From contig NZ_MLQQ01000005.1 of assembly GCF_001865995.1 (NCBI RefSeq), positions 24,190-88,189 of the forward strand: 64,000 bases of DNA, written 5' to 3'. Positions 45,221 to 53,707 of this stretch are shown here, one piece after another. The number at the start of each line of letters is the position of its first letter. Position 1 is the first letter of the stretch. A program made the translations under genes and the position numbers. Source of the DNA: Anaerobacillus arseniciselenatis (lineage in GTDB: Bacteria; Bacillota; Bacilli; Bacillales; Anaerobacillaceae). The notes beneath the pieces were generated by a model that searched no databases, had not been told where the DNA came from, and was given only the letters and a program-made list of their open reading frames with translations.

Positions 45221-45368
45221 TACAAATCGCTCCTTTTAAATTAGTGTATTTTTTAGCATGTGAACACGAATAGACTTGCTCTAACGTGTAAATCGAATCG
45301 GCGGGGTTCAATTGGAGGGGGCAAACAAGTGTCTGACACTTGTTTTTTGTCCACCCTCTTTTCTCCAT
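45210..45368 (-). CDS. Short open frame in the flp leader, uncertain
   Basis: 52 codons from an ATG at 45368 with an excellent GGAGGTGA site 3 bases upstream; it overlaps the flp start by 11 bases. The predicted peptide matches no family I know, and part of it is encoded by a GTGTCAGACAC repeat. It may be a leader peptide coupled to flp, a site ruined by repeat insertion, or chance. Confidence 0.35.
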   Translation of the reverse strand: MEKRGWTKNKCQTLVCPLQLNPADSIYTLEQVYSCSHAKKYTNLKGAICNGR

Positions 45369-45390
45369 GTTCACCTCCATCAATATAAAT

Positions 45391-45416
45391 AACCCCACCT
45401 TACCGAAAGTGGGGTT
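45391..45416 (-). terminator. Terminator-like hairpin in the flp leader
   Basis: AACCCCAC (minus strand, 45416-45409) pairs with GTGGGGTT (45398-45391), followed by ATTTAT, a weak T run. Its loop and edge CTTTCGGTAA (45409-45400) are perfectly complementary to TTACCGAAAG at the 3' end of the riboswitch (45493-45484). It is probably the expression platform. Confidence 0.65.
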
Positions 45417-45489
45417 GCACACTTAAATAAAAGTGCGATGTATTTATACTACATTTAGGTAGCACAAAACAAACTCCCTTTTTCTTTCG

Positions 45490-45605
45490 GTAACTGGCTG
45501 GCGTAGTGTACTTGTAATACACCTTAGCCCCTGTAGCTTTGCGTCACTAACTTTCGCTAGCTTTGCCTTTATCGAGATCCAGTAGTTTGTGATTAGGATC
45601 TTCGT
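45490..45605 (-). ncRNA. c-di-GMP-I (GEMM) riboswitch upstream of flp
   Basis: The minus-strand RNA shows GGCAAAGCTAGCGAAAGTTA (GNRA-loop hairpin), then GACGCAAAGC, a GGGGCTAAGG tetraloop-receptor segment, a second hairpin and CCAGTTACCG at the end. These are the conserved blocks of the GEMM-I aptamer in correct order and spacing. It lies about 270 nt upstream of flp, on the same strand, with a terminator-like hairpin between them. Binding of c-di-GMP would set pilus gene expression. Confidence 0.9.
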
Positions 45606-46071
45606 TGTGTTATGAGTTCATCTTATTACAACTGTTAAAATTCGCCTATCCATCATAGTTCTCATTTTATTTTAACGCCTAATTGGTCACTATCACCTAT
45701 AAAAATTAACAAAGAACCCATAAAAGTACGTTATTATTAAATATTTCTAATTAATTTAGGTTTAAAGTATCGTTATTAACTAACTACGAAAGGATCTTCT
45801 ACATCTTCTTTACTACAATAAAAAAAGAAAAACTAAAAACCTTTTATACTGTGATAAAAGGTCTAGTTTTCTTTCATTTCGTTAGTGTTACTTCGAAATT
45901 TAGTGCCTCCTTTTTGTTTTACAACAATTTGAAAATTCCACAAATACTTCAAGACATTATTTTTTTCAACTCTACTATTAGTGATATACTATAAAAATAC
46001 TATTAAATATATAGGGGGTTATGTAGACTTGTCGATTTGGAATTATTAAATCTTTGGACAAGTAAAAATTT
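45606..46071. other. Intergenic region with one hairpin
   Basis: AT-rich spacer between the divergent pilus operon and the BCCT gene. A stem AGAAAAACTA...TAGTTTTCT with an inner ACCTTTTAT/ATAAAAGG pairing lies at 45825-45874. ACTTGTC (46028-46034) and GACAAGT (46057-46063) form an inverted repeat just before the BCCT start. TTCAAC/TATACT-like promoter elements are near 45968-45992, with poor spacing. Confidence 0.5.
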
Positions 46072-47793
46072 ATGAATATGAATGTAAAAGAAAAGCCAGG
46101 AATTGTATTTTATATTTCAAGTATTATTATCGCTTTATTCGTTTCATGGGGGATTATTTCTCCAACTTCTTTGCAATCAACTGCCAATCACTTCCTTGGT
46201 TTAACGATTGAAAACTTTGGTTGGTTTTATATGATTGTTACTGCCTTTTTTATCGGTTTTATTCTTTTTCTAGCAATTAGCCCGTTTGGAAAGTTAAAGC
46301 TTGGTAAACAAGATGAAACTCCACAATATTCATATTACACTTGGATTGGTATGTTATTTTCAGCGGGAATTGGTGTTGGTTTCGTATTTTGGGGTGTAGC
46401 TGAACCGGTATTATATTATATCGATGCTCCATACGGAGTCACTCCAGAAACCGCAGATGCTGCTCGAATTGGTTTACGTTATGCCGTTTTCCATTGGGCC
46501 TTTCATCCTTGGGCTATTTTTTCACTGGTCGCCTTAGCATTAGCGTACGTCCAATATCGAAAAGATCAACCCGCTCTAATTAGTAGTGCTTTTTACCCCC
46601 TCTTAGGAAAAAAAGCACACGGTAATTTCGGGAAAGGGATTGATATTTTAGCTGTCATTGCAACTTCTACAGGTGTGGCAACTACTTTTGGATTAAGTGC
46701 CATTCAAATTACTGGTGGTCTCTCACACCTCACCAATATTCCCAATAACGTTGTTACACAATTAATTGTTATTTTTATTGTAACAATCCTGTTTATTATC
46801 TCGGCTGCGTCGGGATTAGATCGTGGAATTCGTATTTTAAGTATTACGAACTTAACGATCGCTGGAATTTTATTAGTGTTCATGATTGTTTTTGGTCCAA
46901 CTCTTTTTATTGCTGAAAGTGCCGTAACGACTTTAGGTGGGTATATTTCTAATTTAGTGCCAATGAGTTTAACGATGACTCCATTTACCGATAGTGTTTG
47001 GCTCGGTGCTTACACGATCTTCTTTTGGGCATGGCATATTTCTTGGGCTCCGTTTATGGGCTTGTTTATCGCTCGAATTTCTCGTGGCAGAACGATTCGT
47101 GAATTCGTTTTCGGTGTTCTTATCGTCCCTTCAGCTTTAGGACTTATATGGTTTACTGCTTTTGGTGGAACTGCTCTTCATCTTATCAAAACACAAGGCT
47201 CAGGGATTGCTGATGTTGTCATGAACAACGTTGAACTCGCTCTTTTCGTGACTTTAAGTGAGCTACCATTAGGAATGTTTATGAGTGGAATAGCGGTGTT
47301 TTTAATTTTAATATTTTTTATTACTTCAGCAGATTCGGCATCTTACGTTTTAGGGGCAATGACTTCTAAAGGAAGCTTAACCCCCTCACTAGGTATAAAA
47401 GTTATTTGGGGTCTACTTATTGCAGGTACAGCAACAGTGCTTCTGTTAAGTGGCGGTTTAACAGGACTCCAAACAGCATCTATTGTAGCGGCTCTTCCGT
47501 TTGCTATTATTATGGTAGCGATGTGCTTTTCTATCATCATTATGTTTAGCAAAGACTTAAAGGAAATAAAGAAAAAGAGAACAAAAGCGCAATTAACAAC
47601 GATTAAAGAAACGATTCGTGAAGAAATGTACGACGACATTAAAAGTGACATTTACGATGAAGTAAAAGAAGAGTTATATGAAGAAATTAAAGAGGAAGTT
47701 ATTGAAGAAGTAAAAGAAGAAGTCATTGATGAAGTGAAGGAAGAAGTCCTTGATCATTTTGACTCTGATCAAGACGATCAACAAAACAAATAA
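46072..47793 (+). CDS. BCCT-family betaine/choline transporter with charged tail
   Basis: Sodium-coupled compatible-solute transporter of 573 aa, with 12 membrane segments in residues 1-505. The family signature FFWAWHISWAPFMGLFIARI is present, and GIGVGFVFWGVAEPVLYY marks the substrate region. The C-terminal tail (about 515-573) is an acidic coiled-coil-like repeat of EEVKEEVIDEVKEEV type, longer and more regular than in OpuD. C-terminal tails sense osmotic state in BCCT members. No good ribosome site precedes ATG 46072; ATG 46078 is an alternative. Confidence 0.93.
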   Translation: MNMNVKEKPGIVFYISSIIIALFVSWGIISPTSLQSTANHFLGLTIENFGWFYMIVTAFFIGFILFLAISPFGKLKLGKQDETPQYSYYTWIGMLFSAGIGVGFVFWGVAEPVLYYIDAPYGVTPETADAARIGLRYAVFHWAFHPWAIFSLVALALAYVQYRKDQPALISSAFYPLLGKKAHGNFGKGIDILAVIATSTGVATTFGLSAIQITGGLSHLTNIPNNVVTQLIVIFIVTILFIISAASGLDRGIRILSITNLTIAGILLVFMIVFGPTLFIAESAVTTLGGYISNLVPMSLTMTPFTDSVWLGAYTIFFWAWHISWAPFMGLFIARISRGRTIREFVFGVLIVPSALGLIWFTAFGGTALHLIKTQGSGIADVVMNNVELALFVTLSELPLGMFMSGIAVFLILIFFITSADSASYVLGAMTSKGSLTPSLGIKVIWGLLIAGTATVLLLSGGLTGLQTASIVAALPFAIIMVAMCFSIIIMFSKDLKEIKKKRTKAQLTTIKETIREEMYDDIKSDIYDEVKEELYEEIKEEVIEEVKEEVIDEVKEEVLDHFDSDQDDQQNK

Positions 47794-47797
47794 ACAA

Positions 47798-47857
47798 AAA
47801 AGAGGGCAGACCTTAAGTGCCGATTTAGCATTTTATTATGGTCTCCCCTCTTTTTTT
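47798..47857 (+). terminator. Terminator of the BCCT gene
   Basis: AAAAAGAGGG-C-AGACC pairs with GGTCT-C-CCCTCTTTTT; T run follows. Confidence 0.85.
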
Positions 47858-47872
47858 AATTATTACGGTAAA

Positions 47873-47965
47873 TCAATGAATTTCATAATTCATTACTTCC
47901 GCCACTAAGATCAATATATAGTTGCGTGATGTGGCTCATTTTTTGTGATTATGAAATTCATTCAA
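47873..47965. repeat. Family-B repeat, short copy
   Basis: CAATGAATTTCATAATTCAT at the left, GATTATGAAATTCATTCAA at the right, about 93 bp. The TTCCGCCACTAAGATC and ATATATAGTTGCG parts are shared with the copies at 50141 and 60263. Confidence 0.8.
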
Positions 47966-48009
47966 ATAATAACTTGATTGCCAATTAAGAGTAAATAAAT
48001 GTTAAATGT

Positions 48010-48333
48010 TTAGCACAATTGTCGCCATAGCTTATTGCTATCAACAGTTGAATCTTTCTCAATGATGGAATGGGCTGCATTTGTAATGGCTTCTGCTAAC
48101 GTATTTCCAGATGCTCTTACATCATTAAAGCAAGCCTCTGAAACCCCATCTGTAGTATATGAAAAGCCAAACTTTTTTAATCTATCAACGATTAACATCG
48201 CATGGTCAAGGTTTTTCTCTGGTTGAAATTTCGAAGTTTGAATAAAGATAGCCTTTTCGTAATCATACCATCTGTCCCACCGATTTAACTTCCAACCTAG
48301 AATTTTACGAGCTATTGATTCCGTTTTAGTCAT
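48010..48333 (-). CDS. BC1872-like phage ABA-sandwich-domain protein
   Basis: Small protein of 107 aa. The pattern ILGWKLNRWDRWYDYEKA, FQPEKNLDHAMLIVDRL and SGNTLAEAITNAAHSI fits the phage ABA-sandwich domain (BC1872 family) found in prophages and bacilli. Function is unknown. No other phage gene is near, so it is an orphan. ATG at 48333 follows GGGGGG by 8 bases. Confidence 0.72.
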   Translation of the reverse strand: MTKTESIARKILGWKLNRWDRWYDYEKAIFIQTSKFQPEKNLDHAMLIVDRLKKFGFSYTTDGVSEACFNDVRASGNTLAEAITNAAHSIIEKDSTVDSNKLWRQLC

Positions 48334-48493
48334 ATCCAATTCCCCCCATAAATTCTTAATCATTAAATGTTATATAACAATTTGTTTTATTTGATTAAAT
48401 TATATAACAGGAGAGAAGCGATTTCAACTGTTATATATTAATTTTTCAAAAAAGGCGTTTAACCACTTGTGTAATACAACAATTTAAAAGGAC

Positions 48494-48600
48494 TCTTTTC
48501 ATACAAAACGTTCATGACGAAGCATCGTCACCATCTAATATAATTGGTACGAAGGTCCTGACTAACTTTTCACTCTAGGTATATGTCGTACCAATTGTCC
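48494..48600 (-). repeat. Family-A hairpin repeat with private arms
   Basis: Minus orientation. The end TTAGATGGTGACGATGCTTC and CGTCATGAACG, then TTTTGTATGAAAA, is preserved. Arms are AATTGGTACGA (48542-48552) and TCGTACCAATT (48586-48596), an 11-bp perfect pair unlike those of other copies. The small end hairpin has GACGA/TCGTC instead of GACGG/CCGTC. Confidence 0.78.
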
Positions 48601-48664
48601 TTTTTTTACATATATAAATAGTAACAGTGATAAAAGTTTCATCACTTTAAGGGAGAGTTTGTAA

Positions 48665-50103
48665 ATGAGGCAAGGAAGTGATAAAGAGCTCATCGATTTA
48701 ATTAGCCAAATAGATCAAAAAGAGAAGCAAAGAAAAACGAATAAACCAACAGCAGCTGATGAGGAAGTCGATAAAAACAGTAAAGTATTTACTATTAAAC
48801 CGGAAGAGAATGATGGATATATCACTGTTAAAAACAATGAAATATTCATAAAAGATGGGGAGGATAACGGTCAGCAACCATCCCTTATTCCAAACGATAA
48901 CCTCACTACTCTCGTCAATGGAAAACAAATCGACTCAGAAACTATTGTTAGTGAAGGCGATGAAATACGAATAAAAGAACTTTCTAATTCTTCTCCTTAT
49001 CATATCCTTATAAGCGAGGACAAACTAAAAGTTACTTTTCAACTAAAAAAGAAGTTAATCTTAAAAGAAGCAGCCCCTACAGTGAAACTTAAAGTTGATG
49101 TTATCGAAATTACCCCTTCTCTAGAGATACAAAGCGAGTTATTAAAAGTAAGAGAAGACCTTATCCAATTAGGAATTCGGCTTGAAATTAATTTATCGGC
49201 GATTATGACTGAGTTGCTCCAACCAACATTTGAAGAAATTGTCATCGTCCAAGGTAGTCCACCTGTTCAAGGAAAAGACGGCTTTGTTGAATATTATTTT
49301 AAAAACAAGAAGGAAGAAGTGTACGAAGAAGTTGGTGGAAAAATAAACTTTAAAAATCGATTTAAAATCCCAACCGTTGAAGCAGGAAATATCATCGGCA
49401 AAGTTCATGAAGCGATCGAAGGTAAAGAGGGTGTTAATGTTTTCGGTGAAAGTATCTATCCTAAAAAACCGAAACCAGTCAATATCCGTGCAAAAGAAAA
49501 TGTAAATATATTAAGTAACGGTCAAATTGTCATGAAACTAATAAGTTCGAAGATTTTATTAGTGACATGAGAAAGAATGATATGCCCATTCCTGAAAATA
49601 TCTTAAAAGTTGAAAATTTACTCAATAAATTTTCCAAAAAAAACCTGGCTCTTTTAGTCACTTCTGAAAAGACACTTAATAATATTATTAAATTTTTAGA
49701 AACTGTTTTTGACGAATCAGAGCAAATGGTCCACGAAGATAGCGATATTGGGTTTTCAACGTCCAATGCTTCAACTATTAAAACAAACGGGTCAATTAAT
49801 ATCATAAACATTGGCGTAATTAATACCGATCTATACTCTGACAGAGACATCCGTTTCAACAAAGAAAACGCCGTATTACGCGGTGGAAAAATCGAAGCAA
49901 GAGGATCAATTAAAGCTGGAGAAATAGGGACCGAAACCGGAAAACCACCTTATTTAATAGCAGGGGATAAAATATTCGTCCACTATTTAAGAAATGCTAG
50001 AGTCCAAATTCTTTCTAGAACAAGAAATTTTTTTGAGCAATTAAAAAACGTTACTATTTATTATGATGAAAAATCAGATGAACTGAAAACCGTCCACCGC
50101 TAA
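48665..50103 (+). pseudogene. Broken fapA-like gene (FapA/DUF342)
   Basis: Two overlapping frames (48665-49570 and 49567-50103) encode pieces of one FapA-type polymer/flagellar-assembly A protein. The first has the N-terminal domain and the start of the core (KIPTVEAGNIIGKVHEAIEG, GESIYPKKPKPVNIRAKENV) and then ends in unrelated residues. In the second frame the line continues upstream of its ATG as NKFEDFISDMRKND, followed by core and C-terminal pieces (GGKIEARGSIKAGEIGTETG, VTIYYDEKSDEL). A deletion at about 49535-49550, perhaps of a good part of the repetitive core, changed frame. Protein function is therefore probably lost. Confidence 0.75.
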
Positions 50104-50140
50104 TAATTTGGACTTGTTAGTCTTAAAATTAGTTAATCGA

Positions 50141-50254
50141 GTGAATTTCATAATTACCAAAAACGAGTCACACTAAACAATATATAGTTTGCGAACGGTT
50201 TTGACGCAACAATATATTGATCTTAGTGACGAGAACTGAATTATGAAATTCATT
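50141..50254. repeat. Family-B repeat
   Basis: GTGAATTTCATAATTACC at the left, GAATTATGAAATTCATT at the right, with AATATATAGTTTGCG and CGCAACAATATATTGATC inside that pair. About 114 bp; the best reference copy. Confidence 0.85.
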
Positions 50255-50261
50255 GCATCTA

Positions 50262-50313
50262 AAAAAAGAAACGGGGATTCATTAACGCTTCGGTTAATCC
50301 CCGTTTCTTTTTT
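50262..50313. terminator. Strong two-way terminator after tupC
   Basis: AAAAGAAACGGGGATT pairs with AATCCCCGTTTCTTTT; inner ATTAAC/GTTAAT extends the stem. T runs follow on both strands. Confidence 0.9.
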
Positions 50314-51049
50314 ATAACGTATAGAGTTCTTTCCATTTATTCAAAAACGGTGCCACAGCTTGATTTGGTTGGTCAATAACTTCTTTTGTATACCCAATTT
50401 GCTCGACATTTCCATTCATAATCACAGCTAAACTTTTTGTTAAGTGTTTAATTTCTAATAGATCATGACTAACAAAAAAAGTCGTAGTACTAGTATCATT
50501 TAATATTTCTTTTAAATCTTGAATAAGCTGCGCTTTTGTTGGAAAATCAAGAGCGGAAAACGGTTCATCAAGAAATAGTACCTCGGGCTCTAAAATTAAA
50601 GCCCGTGCAAGGTTAACTCGTTGTGCTTCGCCACCCGATAATGATAAAGCATTCTTTTTGGCTAAATGATCAATCTGAAATTTGTTTAACCAATAGTCCA
50701 CTTTTTCATTTATTATTTTTTTGTTTTCTTTTCTTAACTTTAAGCCAAGCACAACATTTTGCTGAACGTTCGTATCAAATAACAGTGGTTGTTGCATAGC
50801 GACAGCAAACCTTCTTCTAATATCTAAACTTAAAGTATTAGCATGCTTTTCTTCACCTTTATAAACGACTCTCCCCTCATTAGGGGCTTGTAAGAATGAT
50901 AATACTTTTAACAACGTACTTTTTCCCGCACCATTTGGACCAATCACTCCTAATAAATCTCCTTGTTGCAAAGTAAACTCCGGAACATCCAAAAGCGTTT
51001 GCTTTTTAGCAATCACCTTTACTTCTTGTAATTGTAATATCTTCTTCAT
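50312..51049 (-). CDS. tupC: Tungstate ABC transporter ATP-binding protein
   Basis: ATPase subunit of 245 aa. It has Walker A GPNGAGKST, signature LSGGEAQR, Walker B VLFLDEPFSALD and FFVSHD. The ATG overlaps the tupB stop by 4 bp. The substrate is inferred from TupA. Last gene of the tup operon. Confidence 0.9.
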   Translation of the reverse strand: MKKILQLQEVKVIAKKQTLLDVPEFTLQQGDLLGVIGPNGAGKSTLLKVLSFLQAPNEGRVVYKGEEKHANTLSLDIRRRFAVAMQQPLLFDTNVQQNVVLGLKLRKENKKIINEKVDYWLNKFQIDHLAKKNALSLSGGEAQRVNLARALILEPEVLFLDEPFSALDFPTKAQLIQDLKEILNDTSTTTFFVSHDLLEIKHLTKSLAVIMNGNVEQIGYTKEVIDQPNQAVAPFLNKWKELYTL

Positions 51050-51744
51050 ACTAGTTGCTTCCTTTGTTGTAACGACGTTAATATAAACGTAATAATAAAT
51101 GCTAAAGTCATTAAAATAAATGAAAGGGCGATAGCTACATCAAAATTCCCTTGCGAAACTTCCATTACCATTGAAGTTGTTAAAATACGAGTGTCTCCTT
51201 TTATATTTCCTCCGACCATCATAGCAGCCCCAACTTCTGCTAACACTCGTCCAAGCCCTGCCATGATCGCAGCCATAATTGCTAATTTCGTTTCTCGAAG
51301 TAAGAGGCCAACCTTTTGAAAACGCGTTGCCCCTAGTGCTTTAATTTGCATAAGCATTTTACTATCCATTTGCTGAAAAGCGGCTGATGTCAAACCGATA
51401 ATAATTGGTAATGAAACTAACACTTGAGCAATAACAATCGCATGAGTTGTATATAGTAACCCTAAATGTCCTAATGGGCCCGAACGCCATAATAACATTG
51501 TAATGTAAAGTCCAGCGACTACCGGAGGTAAACCCATCCCAATATTGACAAAAACAAGGACAATTTTTTTTCCCGGAAATGAATTAAGGCCTAAGAAGAC
51601 ACCAAAAGGAATACCAATCAATGTACTTATAAAAATCGCTGTTAAACAAACTTGTAATGTTGTATAAGTGATTTTGAATATTTCTCTATCACCACTTAAA
51701 ATCATCTCGATTGCTTTTAATATTCCTTCTATAAAAAGATTCAT
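51046..51744 (-). CDS. tupB: Tungstate ABC transporter permease
   Basis: Membrane subunit of 232 aa with about five hydrophobic segments. GMGLPPVVAGLYITML and the EAA loop QIKALGATRFQKVGLLL are typical of TupB. It follows tupA by 21 bp; its ribosome site is weak, suggesting coupling. Confidence 0.9.
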   Translation of the reverse strand: MNLFIEGILKAIEMILSGDREIFKITYTTLQVCLTAIFISTLIGIPFGVFLGLNSFPGKKIVLVFVNIGMGLPPVVAGLYITMLLWRSGPLGHLGLLYTTHAIVIAQVLVSLPIIIGLTSAAFQQMDSKMLMQIKALGATRFQKVGLLLRETKLAIMAAIMAGLGRVLAEVGAAMMVGGNIKGDTRILTTSMVMEVSQGNFDVAIALSFILMTLAFIITFILTSLQQRKQLV

Positions 51745-51765
51745 TTTACAACACTCGCTTAATTG

Positions 51766-52611
51766 TTATTCTGTATATTGGAAGAACAGTGGTTGATTAT
51801 ATTGCTCAACGCCGAAGTCTTTTATAATTTCTTGAGCTTCATTGCTAACCATAAACTCTACAAAAAGTAACCCTGCTTCACCATTCACTAATCCATGGTT
51901 TTTATCATTTACTTGCATCACATGGTAGATATTTAATAATTCATCAGTTCCTTCTACGAGAACAGACATATGCTCAAAGTTATTTGCATGAGCTAAATAC
52001 GTTGCTCGGTCTGCTAATAGATAACCTTCTCTTTCAGCACTTAATTGCAGTGTGCTACCCATTCCTTGTCCTGTTTCTATATACCATGATTCATTCGACG
52101 GATCGACTCTTGCTTTTTCCCAAAGGTCTAATTCCATTTTATGAGTACCTGAGCCGTCTCCTCTCGAAACGAATGTCGCTTTATTCTCAGAAATTCTTTG
52201 TAACGCAGTATTTATATCAGCACCACTAATCCTTGCAGGGTCTGCTTTTGGACCAATTATAATAAAGTCATTATACATCACTCTTTTTCTATTAATGACC
52301 TCTTCAGTTTCTACTAACTCTTCCTCTGAAGTTGGAGCATGTGTTAATAAGGCATCTGCTTCCCCTTGTTTCCCCATTGCTAACGCCTGTCCTGTTCCAA
52401 CAGCAATTGTTTTTACATTAATATTGTATTTTTCTTCAAAAATTGGAATTAGAACATCTAGAAGCCCACTATCTTGTGTACTCGTCGTAGTCGCTAAAAT
52501 CATATCTTTTTGACCGTGACTAGGTTGCCCTTCATTATTATCATTGCTCTTACAGGCCGTTATTACAAATATTAACAGAAACATTAATACTATTTGACTA
52601 ACAATTTTCAT
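51766..52611 (-). CDS. tupA: Tungstate-binding lipoprotein
   Basis: Extracellular binding protein of 281 aa; the signal ends in VITAC (Cys about residue 20). LATTTSTQDSGLLDVLIPIF is the TupA signature, with the Thr/Ser cluster that binds the oxyanion; FVSRGDGSGTHKMELDLW is the second ligand region. These favour tungstate over molybdate. Together with modABC the cell would have two separate group-6 oxyanion importers. Confidence 0.93.
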   Translation of the reverse strand: MKIVSQIVLMFLLIFVITACKSNDNNEGQPSHGQKDMILATTTSTQDSGLLDVLIPIFEEKYNINVKTIAVGTGQALAMGKQGEADALLTHAPTSEEELVETEEVINRKRVMYNDFIIIGPKADPARISGADINTALQRISENKATFVSRGDGSGTHKMELDLWEKARVDPSNESWYIETGQGMGSTLQLSAEREGYLLADRATYLAHANNFEHMSVLVEGTDELLNIYHVMQVNDKNHGLVNGEAGLLFVEFMVSNEAQEIIKDFGVEQYNQPLFFQYTE

Positions 52612-52624
52612 TCGACCCTCGCTC

Positions 52625-53545
52625 CTAATTCGTTTTATACTTTATTTCCCCTAACCCTTTTAGTGTATACCCTGGTATAGTAGCGATATTAGACTTGAAT
52701 GGTTCTGAACAAATTAAATCATATAAATGACTAAGTTCTTTTTCATTTTCATCTGTCCAGCAAAATACTAGGTCAAATTGTTCCTCTGTGATAGGGATAA
52801 ACTCTAGGTTTAATTGTTTTGCCGCTGACTCAATTCCAAAGCCTACATCTGCACTCCCCCTACTAATGTACGATGCAGTTGCTAGGTGATTCCACTCTTC
52901 ATTTTCATAGCCATTAATTTCATTAGGTTTTATTTGTTGTTCGGCCAAGAACGCGTCAAACAAAAAACGGGTTCCAGAACCTTTTTGCCTATTCACGAAA
53001 ACAACATCTTTTCTAGTTAATTCTTTAAAACTAATAATTTTTTTCGGATTCCCTTTAGCAACAATGAACCCTTGCTTTCTAGAAGCTAGACTTATGACAG
53101 AAATACGTTCATGAACAAACAGCTGCTTAATAAACGGAAGATTATATTCTTTAGAAGTTGGATCAAGAAGGTGGACAGCCGCAACATCTGCCGATCCCCG
53201 ATATAACATCATCAACCCTTCAAGACTACCGATGTACGTAGGTTGCAGCTGGATATCGGTATGTTGACTAACGTACTTTGTTAATTGCTCAACTAAAAAA
53301 TCGTGGCTTCCTGTTAGTCGAATCGTTGAATTATAAGAAGGATTTGATGCTAATGTCTGATTTGTTTTTGTTTGATAAGCTTGCGTACTATTTTTATAGC
53401 GATCTACCTCTTCACGGTTAATTCGCATTTTATTTCCGACTTTAAAAGCGTTTAACTCGCCTCTTTTTATTAACTCATAAACCGTATGTTTAGAAATTTT
53501 AAACATTTTCGCAATTTCATCTGGTGTATAAGTAGTATCATTCAT
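52625..53545 (-). CDS. Excisionase-type HTH regulator with periplasmic-binding-protein-like domain
   Basis: Cytoplasmic regulator of 306 aa. The N-terminus (about 1-52) is a MerR/excisionase-type helix-turn-helix (YTPDEIAKMFKISKHTVYEL, VGNKMRINREEVDRY). The rest (about 75-300) is a PBP-like domain with LTGSHDFLVEQL and FVNRQKGSGTRFLFDAFL, as in ModE-like sensors of molybdate/tungstate genes. It lies 13 bp upstream of tupA on the same strand, so it probably senses oxyanion and regulates the operon. Confidence 0.87.
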   Translation of the reverse strand: MNDTTYTPDEIAKMFKISKHTVYELIKRGELNAFKVGNKMRINREEVDRYKNSTQAYQTKTNQTLASNPSYNSTIRLTGSHDFLVEQLTKYVSQHTDIQLQPTYIGSLEGLMMLYRGSADVAAVHLLDPTSKEYNLPFIKQLFVHERISVISLASRKQGFIVAKGNPKKIISFKELTRKDVVFVNRQKGSGTRFLFDAFLAEQQIKPNEINGYENEEWNHLATASYISRGSADVGFGIESAAKQLNLEFIPITEEQFDLVFCWTDENEKELSHLYDLICSEPFKSNIATIPGYTLKGLGEIKYKTN

Positions 53546-53707
53546 CGTCGTTAGACCCTTTCATTAGTAGTACTTTTATTTAAAAATAACTTATTTTCAT
53601 GATTAACACAACCTTTTTCGTTAAGTTTTGTTTAGTTTCGTTAAGGGATGTTATGTTTTATTGTTTTTTGCAGCTAACAAACTAAAATGGCGACTGGCAT
53701 TTTCATT

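Noticed and set aside
48010..48333. Prophage region
   Set aside because: Only one phage-type small protein is present; no integrase, capsid, lysis or att sites were seen.
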